DNA of 61,915 nucleotides, taken from positions 516,599 through 578,513 of the forward strand of contig NZ_LMJA01000001.1 of NCBI RefSeq assembly GCF_001428895.1. Direction: 5' to 3'. The DNA is from Mycobacterium sp. Root265 (GTDB lineage: Bacteria > Actinomycetota > Actinomycetes > Mycobacteriales > Mycobacteriaceae). Position 1 is the stretch's first letter. Each line of letters begins with the position of its first letter. This document shows, piece after piece, positions 43,161 to 52,063 of this stretch. A program made the translations under genes and the position numbers. The notes beneath the pieces were generated by a model. It was not told where the DNA came from. It ran no database searches and saw only the letters and a program-made list of their open reading frames with translations.

Positions 43161-43835
43161 TCAGCGGATCGGGCCCTGCTGAATGATCGTCGGCGGCAGC
43201 GGTGCCGGAGGAGGCGGAGGAGGCACCGCTCCCGGCGGGAGTGGCGCGCCCGGTGCGGGTGCCGCGGCCGGCGCCGCTCCCGGGGCGCCGATCGGCAGCA
43301 CGTCGGCCGGCGGGTTGGGATCCGAGAGCGAGACGAATCCGGGCGGCAGCGCCGGGCCACCGACCTGCGGTGTGCCCTGCAACGACGGCGTCGACGACGA
43401 CGGATCGGTCAGCGACATGTAGCCCGGCGGCAGCTTGGGTGCGGGGCCGGCTCCCGGAGGGGCCCCGGTGGGCATCCCGGCCGTGCCGGCCTCGGAGAAC
43501 GCGGCCATCGGGTCATTCGACCTGGCCGCGTTCCACAGATCCTTGATGTAACCCAGCCCGCCACCGGAGGACCCCTGCCCGTAGGCCGGGTTGGTCATCT
43601 GCGGCACCGGCGGGGCGCCGACCGGCGGCGGTGCAGGCGGCGCGGCCACCAACTCTTCGGGATTCACGGCCACCGGCTGACCCGGGATCGGCGCGGCGGG
43701 ATCGCCCGGGGGCACCAACGGTGCCGGCTCGGCACCGGCCAGTCCGGCGGTGAACAACGCGCAGCCGGTAAGCAGTGTCGTCGCCAGTGCAGCCTTGACG
43801 GTGGAGCGCGTCACGGCACGCTGTCGATCGGTCAT
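43161..43835 (-). CDS. Secreted proline-rich protein
   Basis: The 224-residue protein has a Sec-type signal peptide (KAALATTLLTGCALFTAGLAGA) and is then extremely Pro/Ala/Gly-rich, with two copies of a LPPG(Y/F)xSL(T/S)DP motif and a poly-proline stretch near the C-terminus. It ends IIQQGPIR. It is a conserved mycobacterial type of exported, probably cell-wall-associated disordered protein; function is unknown. A cysteine at the end of the signal (TGC) could make it a lipoprotein. It ends 1 base from the convergent S4 gene. Confidence 0.75.
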   Translation of the reverse strand: MTDRQRAVTRSTVKAALATTLLTGCALFTAGLAGAEPAPLVPPGDPAAPIPGQPVAVNPEELVAAPPAPPPVGAPPVPQMTNPAYGQGSSGGGLGYIKDLWNAARSNDPMAAFSEAGTAGMPTGAPPGAGPAPKLPPGYMSLTDPSSSTPSLQGTPQVGGPALPPGFVSLSDPNPPADVLPIGAPGAAPAAAPAPGAPLPPGAVPPPPPPAPLPPTIIQQGPIR

Positions 43836-43986
43836 GGGTCAAAAGGCTAGCGCCTTGTCGTCGCCGGCGTCACCGATAGCCCAGGCCCGCCGCTCGGACG
43901 GCATCGGAGATGACGGGAAATCAAACCCCCGGTGAACGAATCCACCCCGCGTTCGGCGGGATTCGCGGGCCCCCGAAGATGGCCGC

Positions 43987-45114
43987 ATGAAATCTGCGAT
44001 CCCTGATCTGGTCATCGTCGGAGCGGGGATCATCGGCCTCGCGCACGCTGCCGAGGCGGTACACCGCGGACTCACCGTGGAGATCGTGGAACGCGACGCG
44101 CAGGCCGTCGGCGCCTCGGTGCGCAATTTCGGCCACGCCTGCATCACCGCGCAGGGCCCTGCCCTGCTGGAGACGGCCCAGGCATCCCGGCGCGGGTGGC
44201 TGCGCACCGCGGCTCAAAGCGGGTTCTGGGCGCCCGAGGCGGGCGCCATCGTGCTGGCGCGCAGTCCCGCCGAGGCCGCCCTGATCGAGGAGTTCCGCGA
44301 TGACCGCGGCAGCGAGGCGGTGCACCTGCTGACCGCCGATGAGGTGCACGCCCGGTTGTCCGGGCCCGGACGGACCCCCGATCCCGCGATCCTCGGCGCC
44401 GCCTGGTTCCCGGCGGATCTACGGGTCGATCCGCGCACCACGGTCGCGGCCATCGCCGCGTGGCTCGCCGAGCAGCCCGGGGTGCGGTTCCACTGGCGCA
44501 CCAATGCCGTGCGGTGCACCGATGCCGCGGTGCACACCAGCCGGGGCGTGGTGCGCGGACGGCACGTCCTGGTGTGCGTCGGCCACGACCTGGACCGGTT
44601 GTATCCGGTGATCGCCGAAGACAACGAGGTGGTGCGATGCCGCCTACAGATGGCACTGGTGCAGGCGCCGACCGGTCACCTGCTGGATTCGGCGGTGCTG
44701 ACCGGCACGTCGATGCTGCGGTACGAGGGCATGGCGAATTTGGCCGCCGCGGCGTCGGTGCGGGCAGAGCTGGAACGCGGCAATCCCGAACTCCTGGAAC
44801 TGGGCGCGAACATGATGTTCACCAGCCGGCCCGACGGCACCCTGCTGATCGGCGACTCGCACCACTACGGCGTCACGGCACCGCCCTTCCTCGACGAGGA
44901 GGTGTCTGCACACCTGCTCGCCGGTGTCAGCCGCATCCTCGGTGTCGACCGTCTGCAGGTGCTGGAGCGCTGGCAGGGCGTGTACGCCTCCAGCAGCCGC
45001 ACCGATGTGCTGCGCGCGCGGCACGAGCCGACGGTCAGCTCGGTGACGGTGACCACCGGACTCGGGATGACGCTGGCCTTCGGGCTGGCCGCCCAGACCC
45101 TCGACGCGCTGTAA
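43987..45114 (+). CDS. FAD-dependent oxidoreductase, TIGR03364-like
   Basis: The 375-residue DAO-fold enzyme has the FAD motif VIVGAGIIGLAHAAEAVHRGL, GASVRNFGHACIT, a helical substrate domain and the C-terminal flavin-binding VSSVTVTTGLGMTLAFGLA. The RNFG and RLQMALVQ patterns fit the TIGR03364 group, often linked to phosphonate or amino-compound oxidation. No phosphonate genes lie adjacent, so the substrate is open. The start has a weak ribosome binding site; it stands alone between convergent partners. Confidence 0.82.
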   Translation: MKSAIPDLVIVGAGIIGLAHAAEAVHRGLTVEIVERDAQAVGASVRNFGHACITAQGPALLETAQASRRGWLRTAAQSGFWAPEAGAIVLARSPAEAALIEEFRDDRGSEAVHLLTADEVHARLSGPGRTPDPAILGAAWFPADLRVDPRTTVAAIAAWLAEQPGVRFHWRTNAVRCTDAAVHTSRGVVRGRHVLVCVGHDLDRLYPVIAEDNEVVRCRLQMALVQAPTGHLLDSAVLTGTSMLRYEGMANLAAAASVRAELERGNPELLELGANMMFTSRPDGTLLIGDSHHYGVTAPPFLDEEVSAHLLAGVSRILGVDRLQVLERWQGVYASSSRTDVLRARHEPTVSSVTVTTGLGMTLAFGLAAQTLDAL

Positions 45115-45117
45115 CGG

Positions 45118-46713
45118 TCAGCTCGCGGGGCTGCCGTCGTCGGGTGCGCCCACATCCCGCGGTTGCCCGTCGCTGTCGAGATCCTCGGTCGCCGTCTCCG
45201 GCTCCAGGGCCACACTCTGTGCCCGCGGCACGGGCGCTCCGGTGATCGGCGGGGTGTCGGCCGGCTGCAGGCGCACCACCCGACCGACGGCGCGGCGCAG
45301 CCCGGGCGGCCCCTCGATCCGGACGAAATCGCCGACCCGGCCGGCCCGGTACCGCAGCGGGGAACCGAGCAGCTCACCCATCACCACACCGCTACCGATC
45401 GCGAGGGCGATGGCCACCGCAGACAGCAGCTGAGCGATGCCGTCCAGGAACCGTTCGTCGACGGCGAAGTAGAAGACGGACCGGAAGACGGCCAGACCCG
45501 GCAGCATCGGCGTGATGCCGGCGGTCGCGGTCACCAGGGCCGGCGCCTGGCGGCGAATGGAGGTCACGGTGGCCAACAGACCGACCCCGACGGAGGCGAT
45601 ACCGGTCGCCAGGACCACACCGATCTGGGCGTGACCGAGCCCGATCAGCACCGCCTGTGCGGCACCGGCCGCGACACCGGCGGTCACCACCGACCGCAGC
45701 GGCGCGTAGCTCGCCAGTGTCAGGCACACGCCGGCCAGGGCCGCGCCGAACACCGCGATACCGACCTCGAGCGGGCCGGTCGCGACGATGATGGATTGCG
45801 TCGCGTCGATGTGCAGCTCGATCTGGATACCGGCCAGCGTCGCGATCTGCAGGCCCGCCACGATGCCGACCACGATGCCCGCGGTCAGGAACAACGCATC
45901 GCCGAGTCGCCCGACGGCGGTGACCATGTAGCCGGTCAGTGCGTCCTGCACGGAGCCCACCAGCGTCATCCCGGACAGCAGCATCACGATGCCGGTGGCC
46001 ACCAGCGCCGTCGGGTTCTGGTCGGCGAAGCGATAAGCCGCCACCGCCACCAAGGTGGCGATGGCGGCGCCGGCGGCGTGCTGGAAGAAGAACGGGGTAC
46101 CGACCCGGTTCAGGAGACGGCCCACCCGGTCGATGACCGCCGAGGTGACCGTGGCGAGTACACAGATCTGCCAGGTGCCACCGAGCAGCATGGCGATGCC
46201 GAGCGCGAAACCCGCCCAGCAGGCGGTCGCCATCCACCGTGGATAGGGATGCGGGCGCTCGCTGAGCACGTCCATGGCGTCATGCGCCTGGTCGACGGTG
46301 ACGCCGCCGGAGGTGATGCGCCGGACCAGCTTGTCCAGTTCGGCCAGCCGGGTGTAGTCGGTGGCGCGGTGCCGCACCGACCGGACGATGGTCAGCGGCG
46401 GACTGTCGGCGGTCGGCAATGCCGACACGATGATGGTGGAGAACGTGATGTCGACGACGCAGTCGCTGAGCTGATAGGCCGCCGCGACGTCCTGCGCGGT
46501 CGCGACGATGTCGGCGGTACCCGATCCGGAGGACAACATCACCTCGGCGAGCCGGATGGTGAGGTCGAGCACCTTGCGGGTGTGCACATCACCGACGTGC
46601 GTGGCGCTGCGTCTGCGCTGTCCGGCCACCGGCGCGGGATCCCGGCGACCACGAAGTGCGCCCCGCAGACTGCGACGTGCACGGGCCGTGTCTTCGGATC
46701 GATCAAAAACCAT
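45118..46713 (-). CDS. Threonine/serine exporter (ThrE family)
   Basis: The 531-residue protein has the ThrE/YjjP two-part form. An N-terminal soluble domain (DLTIRLAEVMLSSGSGTADIV to LVRRITSGGVTVDQAH) precedes about ten transmembrane helices split into the ThrE (PF06738) and ThrE_2-like regions, for example WMATACWAGFALGIAMLLGG and FRSVFYFAVDERFLDG. It should export threonine, serine or related small amino acids with proton exchange. The long Arg-rich N-terminus and the disordered acidic C-terminus (EPETATEDLDSDGQ) are normal for actinobacterial members. Confidence 0.86.
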   Translation of the reverse strand: MVFDRSEDTARARRSLRGALRGRRDPAPVAGQRRRSATHVGDVHTRKVLDLTIRLAEVMLSSGSGTADIVATAQDVAAAYQLSDCVVDITFSTIIVSALPTADSPPLTIVRSVRHRATDYTRLAELDKLVRRITSGGVTVDQAHDAMDVLSERPHPYPRWMATACWAGFALGIAMLLGGTWQICVLATVTSAVIDRVGRLLNRVGTPFFFQHAAGAAIATLVAVAAYRFADQNPTALVATGIVMLLSGMTLVGSVQDALTGYMVTAVGRLGDALFLTAGIVVGIVAGLQIATLAGIQIELHIDATQSIIVATGPLEVGIAVFGAALAGVCLTLASYAPLRSVVTAGVAAGAAQAVLIGLGHAQIGVVLATGIASVGVGLLATVTSIRRQAPALVTATAGITPMLPGLAVFRSVFYFAVDERFLDGIAQLLSAVAIALAIGSGVVMGELLGSPLRYRAGRVGDFVRIEGPPGLRRAVGRVVRLQPADTPPITGAPVPRAQSVALEPETATEDLDSDGQPRDVGAPDDGSPAS

Positions 46714-46735
46714 CACCGGACACGATACTGATCGG

Positions 46736-47959
46736 TCAGGACGCCAGTGCCAGGCCCGCGTAGATCTCGTCGAGAATCGGTGCCAGCATGGCATTGGCCG
46801 TGGTCCGCCCGTCCGGCGACAACGTCAGATTGGTCCAGATCACCAGCGTCACATCGTTTTCCGGGTCGTGACCGATGAACGAGTTGAAGCCGGGCAACTC
46901 GCCGCCGTGGAAGTACATGGCCGCGCCGTCCCCGAAGCTCTGGTGCGTGATGCCGTACCCGTACTGCTTGCCGTCGGGCTGGCCGGGATCCTCGGCCTGG
47001 AGCCCGTCCAGCCAGCGTTCCTGGGTGCCCGCGGCGAGCACCTCACCGGTCACCAATGCCCTGATCCAGGTGAGCAGGTTGTCGGCGGTGGAGATGACGC
47101 CGCCGGCGGCGGTCGCATACGACGAGTTCTGGTTCGTGTAATCGATGGGTTGCAGCGTGCCGGCCCGGGCTTCGGCTTGCATCGACGCCGGATAGGGCTC
47201 GTCGAGCAGGGCGTACCGGGTGGGCCCGTACATGTAGCCGTGTGATCCGGGGGCCGGGATGACGGTGTCAGCGACGGCGGGCAGAGTCGTCTGGTCCAGT
47301 CCCAGCGGGTCCAGCAGACGGTCCCGGAATTGTTCGGACAGCGTTCTGCCACCGGCTTTCTCGGCCACCAGACCGAGCAGCGCATAGTTGGTGTTGCTGT
47401 AGTCGTATTCGGCGCCCGGTGCGAAACGCGGCGGATGCCGATAGGCGATGGCCAGCACCTGCTGCGGTGTCCAGCTGCGCGCCGGGTGACGGTCGAGTTC
47501 GGCGGACAACTCCGGGTCGTCGGTGTAGCCGTAGAGCCCGCTGCGCATCGTGAGCAGCTCCTCGATGGTGATGTTCGCGCCGTTGGGCACATCGTCGACG
47601 TACCTGCCGACCGGATCGTCGAGGGCGAGCCTGCCGTCCTGGGCGAGCAGCATGATGAGTGCCGCGGTCATCGTCTTGGTGTTCGACGCGATCCGGAACC
47701 GGGTCTCGACATCGGGTTTCTGCGCGGCACCCAACTCGGTGGTGCCGACGGCGACATCGAAGCTGCCCTGCGGGGTGCGCAATGCGACCATCGCTCCCGG
47801 GACCATCAACGTGGCGGCGGCGTCTTCCACAGCTCGCCGGAACTCGGCGGCGTCGATCTTGTTGAGATTCGATGGGCTACCTGGCGGCTGTCCGCCCCCG
47901 CAGCCGGTCACGGTGAGTATGCACACCGCGGCGGTACACATCAGACGCGTCACGAACAC
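46736..47959 (-). CDS. Beta-lactamase-fold serine hydrolase lipoprotein
   Basis: The 407-residue protein has a lipobox (ILTVTGC) and a class C beta-lactamase/D-Ala-D-Ala carboxypeptidase fold: SxxK motif ASNTKTM, YxN motif YDYSNTNYALLG and the third motif near YFHGGELPGFNS (HGG replacing KTG). Such enzymes are cell-surface esterases, carboxypeptidases or weak beta-lactamases. A GTG start at 47959 is used; a second GTG is at 47953. It lies 22 bases upstream of no known partner and is co-directional with the ThrE gene. Confidence 0.86.
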   Translation of the reverse strand: MFVTRLMCTAAVCILTVTGCGGGQPPGSPSNLNKIDAAEFRRAVEDAAATLMVPGAMVALRTPQGSFDVAVGTTELGAAQKPDVETRFRIASNTKTMTAALIMLLAQDGRLALDDPVGRYVDDVPNGANITIEELLTMRSGLYGYTDDPELSAELDRHPARSWTPQQVLAIAYRHPPRFAPGAEYDYSNTNYALLGLVAEKAGGRTLSEQFRDRLLDPLGLDQTTLPAVADTVIPAPGSHGYMYGPTRYALLDEPYPASMQAEARAGTLQPIDYTNQNSSYATAAGGVISTADNLLTWIRALVTGEVLAAGTQERWLDGLQAEDPGQPDGKQYGYGITHQSFGDGAAMYFHGGELPGFNSFIGHDPENDVTLVIWTNLTLSPDGRTTANAMLAPILDEIYAGLALAS

Positions 47960-48015
47960 CGTGCACCACCGCCTCAGCCCCGGCCACCCACTCGGAGCCT
48001 AGACCGGCAGAGCCG

Positions 48016-48660
48016 TCAACGCCGCCAAAAGAGGTGGTGCGTCACCCCGCTGGGGCTGGGCACCACATCACGATGGAACCGGTCGAGCAGCTCATCGGAG
48101 CTCCCCCACAGTCGGGTTCCCCCACCGAGCTCCACCGGGGCCACCGCCACGTGCAGGGTGTCGATGAGATCGGCGTCCAGGAACTGCCGAACGGTGTGCG
48201 CCCCACCGCCGAGCCGGACGTCCTTGCCCTGGGCGGCTTCTCTGGCCCGCTCCAGTGCGGTCGCCGGGTCGGCGTCGATGAAGTGGAATGTGGTGTCCGA
48301 CAATGTGAACGACGGTCGCTTGTGATGGGTCAGCACGAAGACCGGGGTGTGGAACGGCGGCTCGTCTCCCCACCAGCCCTGCCAGTCGTGGTCTGCCCAG
48401 GCACCGCGATGGGGACTGAACTTGTTGCGGCCCATGATCTCGGCGCCGATGTTGCGGGCGAAGTCCCTGGTGAAGTAATCGTCGAGTCCGCGGCTGCCGC
48501 CGGGATCTGTGCGGTTGGGCCAGCTCGCGGTCGCACCGGCCCAGGACATCAGGGCCGCCGGATCGGCGTGCCCGAACGGACGCTCGAAGCTCTGGTCGCG
48601 GCCGGCGCCGAAACCGTCCTGCGATACCACGAAATTCTGGACTCTCAGCAGTTGGACCAC
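48016..48660 (-). CDS. Dihydrofolate reductase-like (RibD C-terminal fold) protein
   Basis: The 214-residue protein belongs to the YyaP/YwjB-type 'dihydrofolate reductase family' (RibD_C): LLRVQNFVVSQDGFGAG, AEIMGRNKFSPHRG, FHTPVFVLTHHKRP, KDVRLGGGAHTVRQFLDADLIDTLHV and GTRLWGSSDELL. It should bind NADPH; the substrate is unknown and real DHFR activity is doubtful. Start is GTG 48660. It lies 57 bases upstream of the serine hydrolase gene. Confidence 0.83.
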   Translation of the reverse strand: MVQLLRVQNFVVSQDGFGAGRDQSFERPFGHADPAALMSWAGATASWPNRTDPGGSRGLDDYFTRDFARNIGAEIMGRNKFSPHRGAWADHDWQGWWGDEPPFHTPVFVLTHHKRPSFTLSDTTFHFIDADPATALERAREAAQGKDVRLGGGAHTVRQFLDADLIDTLHVAVAPVELGGGTRLWGSSDELLDRFHRDVVPSPSGVTHHLFWRR

Positions 48661-48745
48661 GCGTTCCTCCTCAGACCGTCAACGAACAGTATTCAGACCG
48701 GGGCACGTACCGAAAGTCATCGCGAATGCTTGAGAAAGCACGAAA

Positions 48746-48785
48746 CCCCCGGTCCGATCCACGCTGAGCGTGATCGGCCCGGGGG
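48746..48785 (-). terminator. Hairpin terminator of the cold-shock gene
   Basis: CCCCCGG (48746-48752) pairs with CCGGGGG at 48779-48785, and inside it CCGATC and ACGC pair with GATCGG and GCGT, giving a long GC-rich stem 14 bases after the csp stop (minus strand). The reverse strand continues TTTCGTGCTTT, a weak U-rich tail. Confidence 0.75.
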
Positions 48786-48798
48786 CTCGAGTAGGTCT

Positions 48799-49002
48799 TT
48801 ACAGTCCGGTGACGCCGACCGCCTGGGGGCCCTTGGCGCCCTGGGTGATCTCGAACTTCACGCGCTGGTTCTCCTCCAGGTTGCGGAATCCGCCGGCCTG
48901 GATCTCGGAGTAGTGCACGAACACGTCCGGTGCGCCGCCGTCAGGAGCGATGAAGCCGAAGCCCTTTTCGCTGTTGAACCACTTAACGGTTCCTTCTGCC
49001 AT
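48799..49002 (-). CDS. cspA: Cold-shock protein CspA
   Basis: The 67-residue protein is a complete cold-shock domain: [19 protein letters not shown] with RNP1 (KGFGFI) and VFVHYSEI with RNP2 (VFVHY), ending [11 protein letters not shown]. It is a single-stranded nucleic-acid chaperone. The transcript leader just upstream is purine-rich (complement of CTTCTTTCTTCTTTTTTA at 49009-49027) and supplies an AAGAAG-type ribosome binding site. Confidence 0.95.
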   Translation of the reverse strand: MAEGTVKWFNSEKGFGFIAPDGGAPDVFVHYSEIQAGGFRNLEENQRVKFEITQGAKGPQAVGVTGL

Positions 49003-49345
49003 GGTCTTACTTCTTTCTTCTTTTTTACTGGCCGAACGTCATGTCGACCAAGCCTGGGTTGTGCGACCGACGGTCGCCCAAATCAGTGGAGGTTCTGGGG
49101 GTGTGCGATGCCAAACAGGCCGTAAAGGGGGTGATACTGACCCCGGCCGCGATTCGGCCGAACACAGATACGTCGCTTCACGACTGCGACGTATTGCACG
49201 AGACTACCAACTGCACGTCCGACGACCTAATTTCGACACGGGTGAATTTTCCTCGCGCCGAAAGCGCCGACGGTCGATTGTGCGCGCTTTTTGCTCCGGC
49301 GGACCCGGGCTATCGAAGCTCGCGGATCGATGAGACCCCGGGCAT
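49003..49345. other. csp leader and intergenic region with an unassigned dyad
   Basis: The left part is the csp leader. At 49168-49176 and 49186-49194, ATACGTCGC and its exact reverse complement flank a 9-base spacer; this could be an operator or a hairpin. The region is less GC-rich than the surrounding coding sequence. No gene is convincing here. Confidence 0.5.
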
Positions 49346-50506
49346 GTGCCTTTTCCTGTTTTGCTGTCGATCTCCAGAGTTCTTGCGAACGGGAGATTAT
49401 TTGCGAAAGAATCCCCGCGCGCCGCCACCGCCGGGACGCCGCGCGCACAGCCCGTGGGCGGCACCTATGATCTCCGAATACATCTTGCTCACAAGCCTTT
49501 TGCGCAGACACCGGGTTGGTCCCTGCGCCCGTCACTGAAGGGTCCGCGGTTGACTCGGGATCGACGCCGTATTGTGGTCGTGCGCGAAAACCATCTGGCT
49601 CGTGTGCAATTGCACATGGTCGACTGGGTTCGCCAGACATCAGAACTCCCCGCGCTCAGCGGTCGCCTTGCCCGCAGAGACGAGCAGGTGGCGCCGCTAC
49701 CTGCGCTCGATGCTGCCGACGAAGACCTGGTGCGGCGGCTGGACGAAACCGGTGTCGCGAGCCGTCGCGTGGACATGGATGGCGCGGCACACGACGAGAT
49801 CGCCACAGCCGTTCGGTGGCTGAGCACCCATGACACCACCCGGTCGGTGAGCTACCTGCCCAATGCACCTGAGTCCCTTTATCGCTGGGGACTCGATGAA
49901 CAGAACCTCGATATCGCCGAGCGGCACATCCAGCGACCGGTTCGATACGTCGGGCTCGAGGTGAAGGTGGAACGCGCCCGCGAACCCCACCCGAGCCAGC
50001 AGGCTCGGCACTGGCACCTCGACGCCGAAGATCGACGCATGCTGAAAATCATCGTCTACCTCAACGATGTGGATTCCGGGTGCGGCCCGTTCCAGCACCT
50101 GTCGCTGCCGACGAGCGAGGACACGCGTCGGCGCCTCCGTTGCCGACCGGGCATCACCTTCCTCGACGACGAGGCAATCGCCGGCGTGGCGCCCCGATCC
50201 GATTGGCATCACGTGACGGGCACCGCCGGAACCGCCGTCTACGCCGACACCGGCCGCCTCGTCCACCGTCTGATGAGACCGACGGACCGTGACCGCTACT
50301 CGGTGACATTCGTGTACACCAGCGATCGGCCGTACGTGCTGTACTCGCGATTCATGCCGCCTCGGTCCTTCGTGGAGGCGATGGCAGCAGAATCGACGCC
50401 CCGCCAACGCCGTGCGCTGCCTGAGCCCTCCTGGCAGCGCAACCGGAAGGTGAAAAGCGCTTCGACCCCCTCGAGCCGTCAGGCGTCCAACAGATCCGCC
50501 AGCTGA
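49346..50506 (+). CDS. Phytanoyl-CoA-dioxygenase-like Fe(II)/2OG enzyme, start uncertain
   Basis: The frame runs 386 codons from GTG 49346. The core carries ARHWHLDAEDRRMLKIIVYL (H-x-D iron motif and 2OG-binding strand), DSGCGPFQHLS, and the distal iron/2OG segment DTGRLVHRLMRPTDRDRYSVTF (His and Arg). These are features of PhyH-like small-molecule hydroxylases. The first ~90 codons have weaker codon bias and no family match, so the true start may be as late as ATG 49616. The C-terminus is Arg/Ser-rich. Its end overlaps the convergent SRPBCC gene by 28 bases. Confidence 0.68.
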   Translation: MPFPVLLSISRVLANGRLFAKESPRAATAGTPRAQPVGGTYDLRIHLAHKPFAQTPGWSLRPSLKGPRLTRDRRRIVVVRENHLARVQLHMVDWVRQTSELPALSGRLARRDEQVAPLPALDAADEDLVRRLDETGVASRRVDMDGAAHDEIATAVRWLSTHDTTRSVSYLPNAPESLYRWGLDEQNLDIAERHIQRPVRYVGLEVKVERAREPHPSQQARHWHLDAEDRRMLKIIVYLNDVDSGCGPFQHLSLPTSEDTRRRLRCRPGITFLDDEAIAGVAPRSDWHHVTGTAGTAVYADTGRLVHRLMRPTDRDRYSVTFVYTSDRPYVLYSRFMPPRSFVEAMAAESTPRQRRALPEPSWQRNRKVKSASTPSSRQASNRSAS

Positions 50507-50913
50507 TCGGCGGTCTTCTGCCAACCGTCGTGGAAGTTGTCGTACTCCTCCGGCGGCAGCATGGCGTGTTCGATGGACATCAGTGTCTGGTCGTCCTGCA
50601 ACGGCTCGAAGGTCACCGTGACCACGCTGGACATCGTCGGATCCACCCAGTAGGAGTTGGTCCAGGTGAAGCTGAGCAGGCGTGGCCGGTCGATGCTGAC
50701 GAATTGCCCCGTGATGAGCACGCTGGTGCCCCGGTCATCGACGTCGAAGCGGAACAGCCCGCCGACCCGGGGCTCGACGGTGACGGTGACACACCGGGTG
50801 GGGCGCGGACACATCCACTCCCGCAACGACTCCGGGTCCAGCCACTCGTCGAACACCTCCTCGGGGCGGGCCGGCATGACCCGCTGCACGTGCACAGTGC
50901 GCGTCTCGGTCAC
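50479..50913 (-). CDS. AHSA1/SRPBCC-domain protein (second ArsR-linked copy)
   Basis: The 144-residue START-fold protein has RTVHVQRVMPARPEEVFDEWLDPESL, RFDVDDRGTSVLITGQF, LLSFTWTNSYW and the C-terminal MLPPEEYDNFHDGWQKTADQL helix, typical of AHSA1-like proteins of the ArsR-coupled type. The role is unknown. Its ATG overlaps the ArsR stop (ATGA). Here the regulator gene comes first, the reverse of the module at 7.5-8.3 kb. Confidence 0.86.
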   Translation of the reverse strand: MTETRTVHVQRVMPARPEEVFDEWLDPESLREWMCPRPTRCVTVTVEPRVGGLFRFDVDDRGTSVLITGQFVSIDRPRLLSFTWTNSYWVDPTMSSVVTVTFEPLQDDQTLMSIEHAMLPPEEYDNFHDGWQKTADQLADLLDA

Positions 50914-51242
50914 TGCCCGGCCTTCTTACGGCGCAGCCGCTCGGCGAGCGCGTCGGCGCGGGTCGACCAGAAATCGGTCTGCTCGCCCATCCACTGCGCG
51001 GCCGGGGTCAACCCGTCGTCGCGCAGGGAGAGCCAGTGTTCACGGCCACGCACTTCACGGGTCACCAGACCCGCGGTTTCCAGCACCCCGATATGACGGG
51101 AGACTCCCGCGAACGTCATCGGCATCGGCGCGGCCAGATCGGTGATGCGGGCGTCACCTTCCCGCAGGGCCTCCAGCAGTCGGCGACGTGTCGGATCCGC
51201 GAGCGCGGCGTACGCCCGGTCCAGCAGCTGATCTTCAACCAT
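50910..51242 (-). CDS. ArsR-family regulator (second module)
   Basis: The 110-residue winged-helix protein has AYAALADPTRRRLLEALREGDARITDLA, the recognition helix MTFAGVSRHIGVLETAGLVTRE and a wing RGREHWLSLR. It has no metal-type Cys cluster. The start ATG 51242 falls inside a TCAAC-N6-GTTGA dyad (51235-51250), so autoregulation at the start codon is likely. The divergent DUF899 gene may share the control. Confidence 0.88.
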   Translation of the reverse strand: MVEDQLLDRAYAALADPTRRRLLEALREGDARITDLAAPMPMTFAGVSRHIGVLETAGLVTREVRGREHWLSLRDDGLTPAAQWMGEQTDFWSTRADALAERLRRKKAGQ

Positions 51243-51250
51243 TCTGTTGA
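51235..51250. promoter_or_regulatory. Operator dyad at the ArsR start codon
   Basis: TCAAC-cattct-GTTGA has 5-base perfect arms and a 6-base spacer that contains the ArsR ATG. It is related to the CAAC-N6-GTTG core of the other ArsR module. Confidence 0.6.
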
Positions 51251-51285
51251 CTATATCGGGTGACGTGTGTTCTGCTCGATGCATA

Positions 51286-51303
51286 TTCAACAAAGAGCTT
51301 GAA
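51286..51303. promoter_or_regulatory. Second dyad of the ArsR/DUF899 divergent region
   Basis: TTCAAC-aaagag-CTTGAA has 6-base half-sites (5 of 6 bases symmetric) with the same 6-base spacing, centred 52 bases from the other dyad. It lies 35 bases before the DUF899 start and is probably a second ArsR site. Confidence 0.5.
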
Positions 51304-51337
51304 TGATTGTGAGCGGGCGCAACGACAAGGAGCCACG

Positions 51338-52063
51338 ATGCAGAAGCCACCGATAGTGAGCGCGCAGGCATGGGCGGCCGCCCATGCCGAGATGCTGGTC
51401 AAGGAGAAGGAACTGACCCGGGCCCGGGACGCGTTGGCGGCACAGCGCCGACGGATGCCATGGACCCGGGTCCAGAACCGCTATGCCTTCGACGGACCGG
51501 ACGGCAGGGTGAATCTGCTCGATCTGTTCGACGGGCGGCGACAGCTGATCGTCTACCGCGCGTTCATGGACCCCGGCGTCGAGGGCTGGCCGGAACACGG
51601 TTGCAGCGGCTGTTCATTGATGGCCGATCACGTCGGCGACCTCAGCCATCTGAATGCCCGCGACACCACGCTGGTCTATGCCTCTCGCGGCTCGCAGCAG
51701 GACATCACCCGGATCAAGGACAGGATGGGCTGGACCATCCCCTGGTACACCATCGTCGAAGAATCAGGTGTCGCCTTCGACACCGATTTCGACGTCGCCG
51801 AATGGCACGGCACGAATGCCTTCATCCGCGAGGGCGATCAGATCTTCCGCACCTACTTCGTCAACAATCGCGGCGACGAGGCATTCGGAACCACCTGGAG
51901 CTATCTGGACATCACGGCGCTCGGCCGTCAGGAATCGTGGGAGGACTCCCCCGCCGGCTACCCGCAGACTCCGCCCTACGAGTGGTGGAGGTGGCACGAC
52001 GCGTACGGCGACCGCACCGCTGGAGACACCGAGCAGGGATGTGATTCCTGTGCAGACCGTTGA
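51338..52063 (+). CDS. DUF899 thioredoxin-like protein
   Basis: The 241-residue protein matches DUF899 (thioredoxin-like fold): LLVKEKELTRARDALAAQRRRMPWTRV, LLDLFDGRRQLIVYRAFMDPG, then GCSGCSLMADHVG (the CxxC-like pair) and TWSYLDITALGRQESWEDSP. The C-terminus (GCDSCADR) has another Cys pair. Function is unknown. ATG 51338 follows AAGGAG at 51327-51332. It is divergent from the ArsR gene. The following gene overlaps its end by 14 bases. Confidence 0.83.
   Translation: MQKPPIVSAQAWAAAHAEMLVKEKELTRARDALAAQRRRMPWTRVQNRYAFDGPDGRVNLLDLFDGRRQLIVYRAFMDPGVEGWPEHGCSGCSLMADHVGDLSHLNARDTTLVYASRGSQQDITRIKDRMGWTIPWYTIVEESGVAFDTDFDVAEWHGTNAFIREGDQIFRTYFVNNRGDEAFGTTWSYLDITALGRQESWEDSPAGYPQTPPYEWWRWHDAYGDRTAGDTEQGCDSCADR

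Noticed and set aside
45163-46731. A 522-codon plus-strand frame opposite the ThrE gene
   Set aside because: The translation is dominated by Arg, Gly, His and Asp with no recognisable fold. The minus-strand ThrE is unmistakable.
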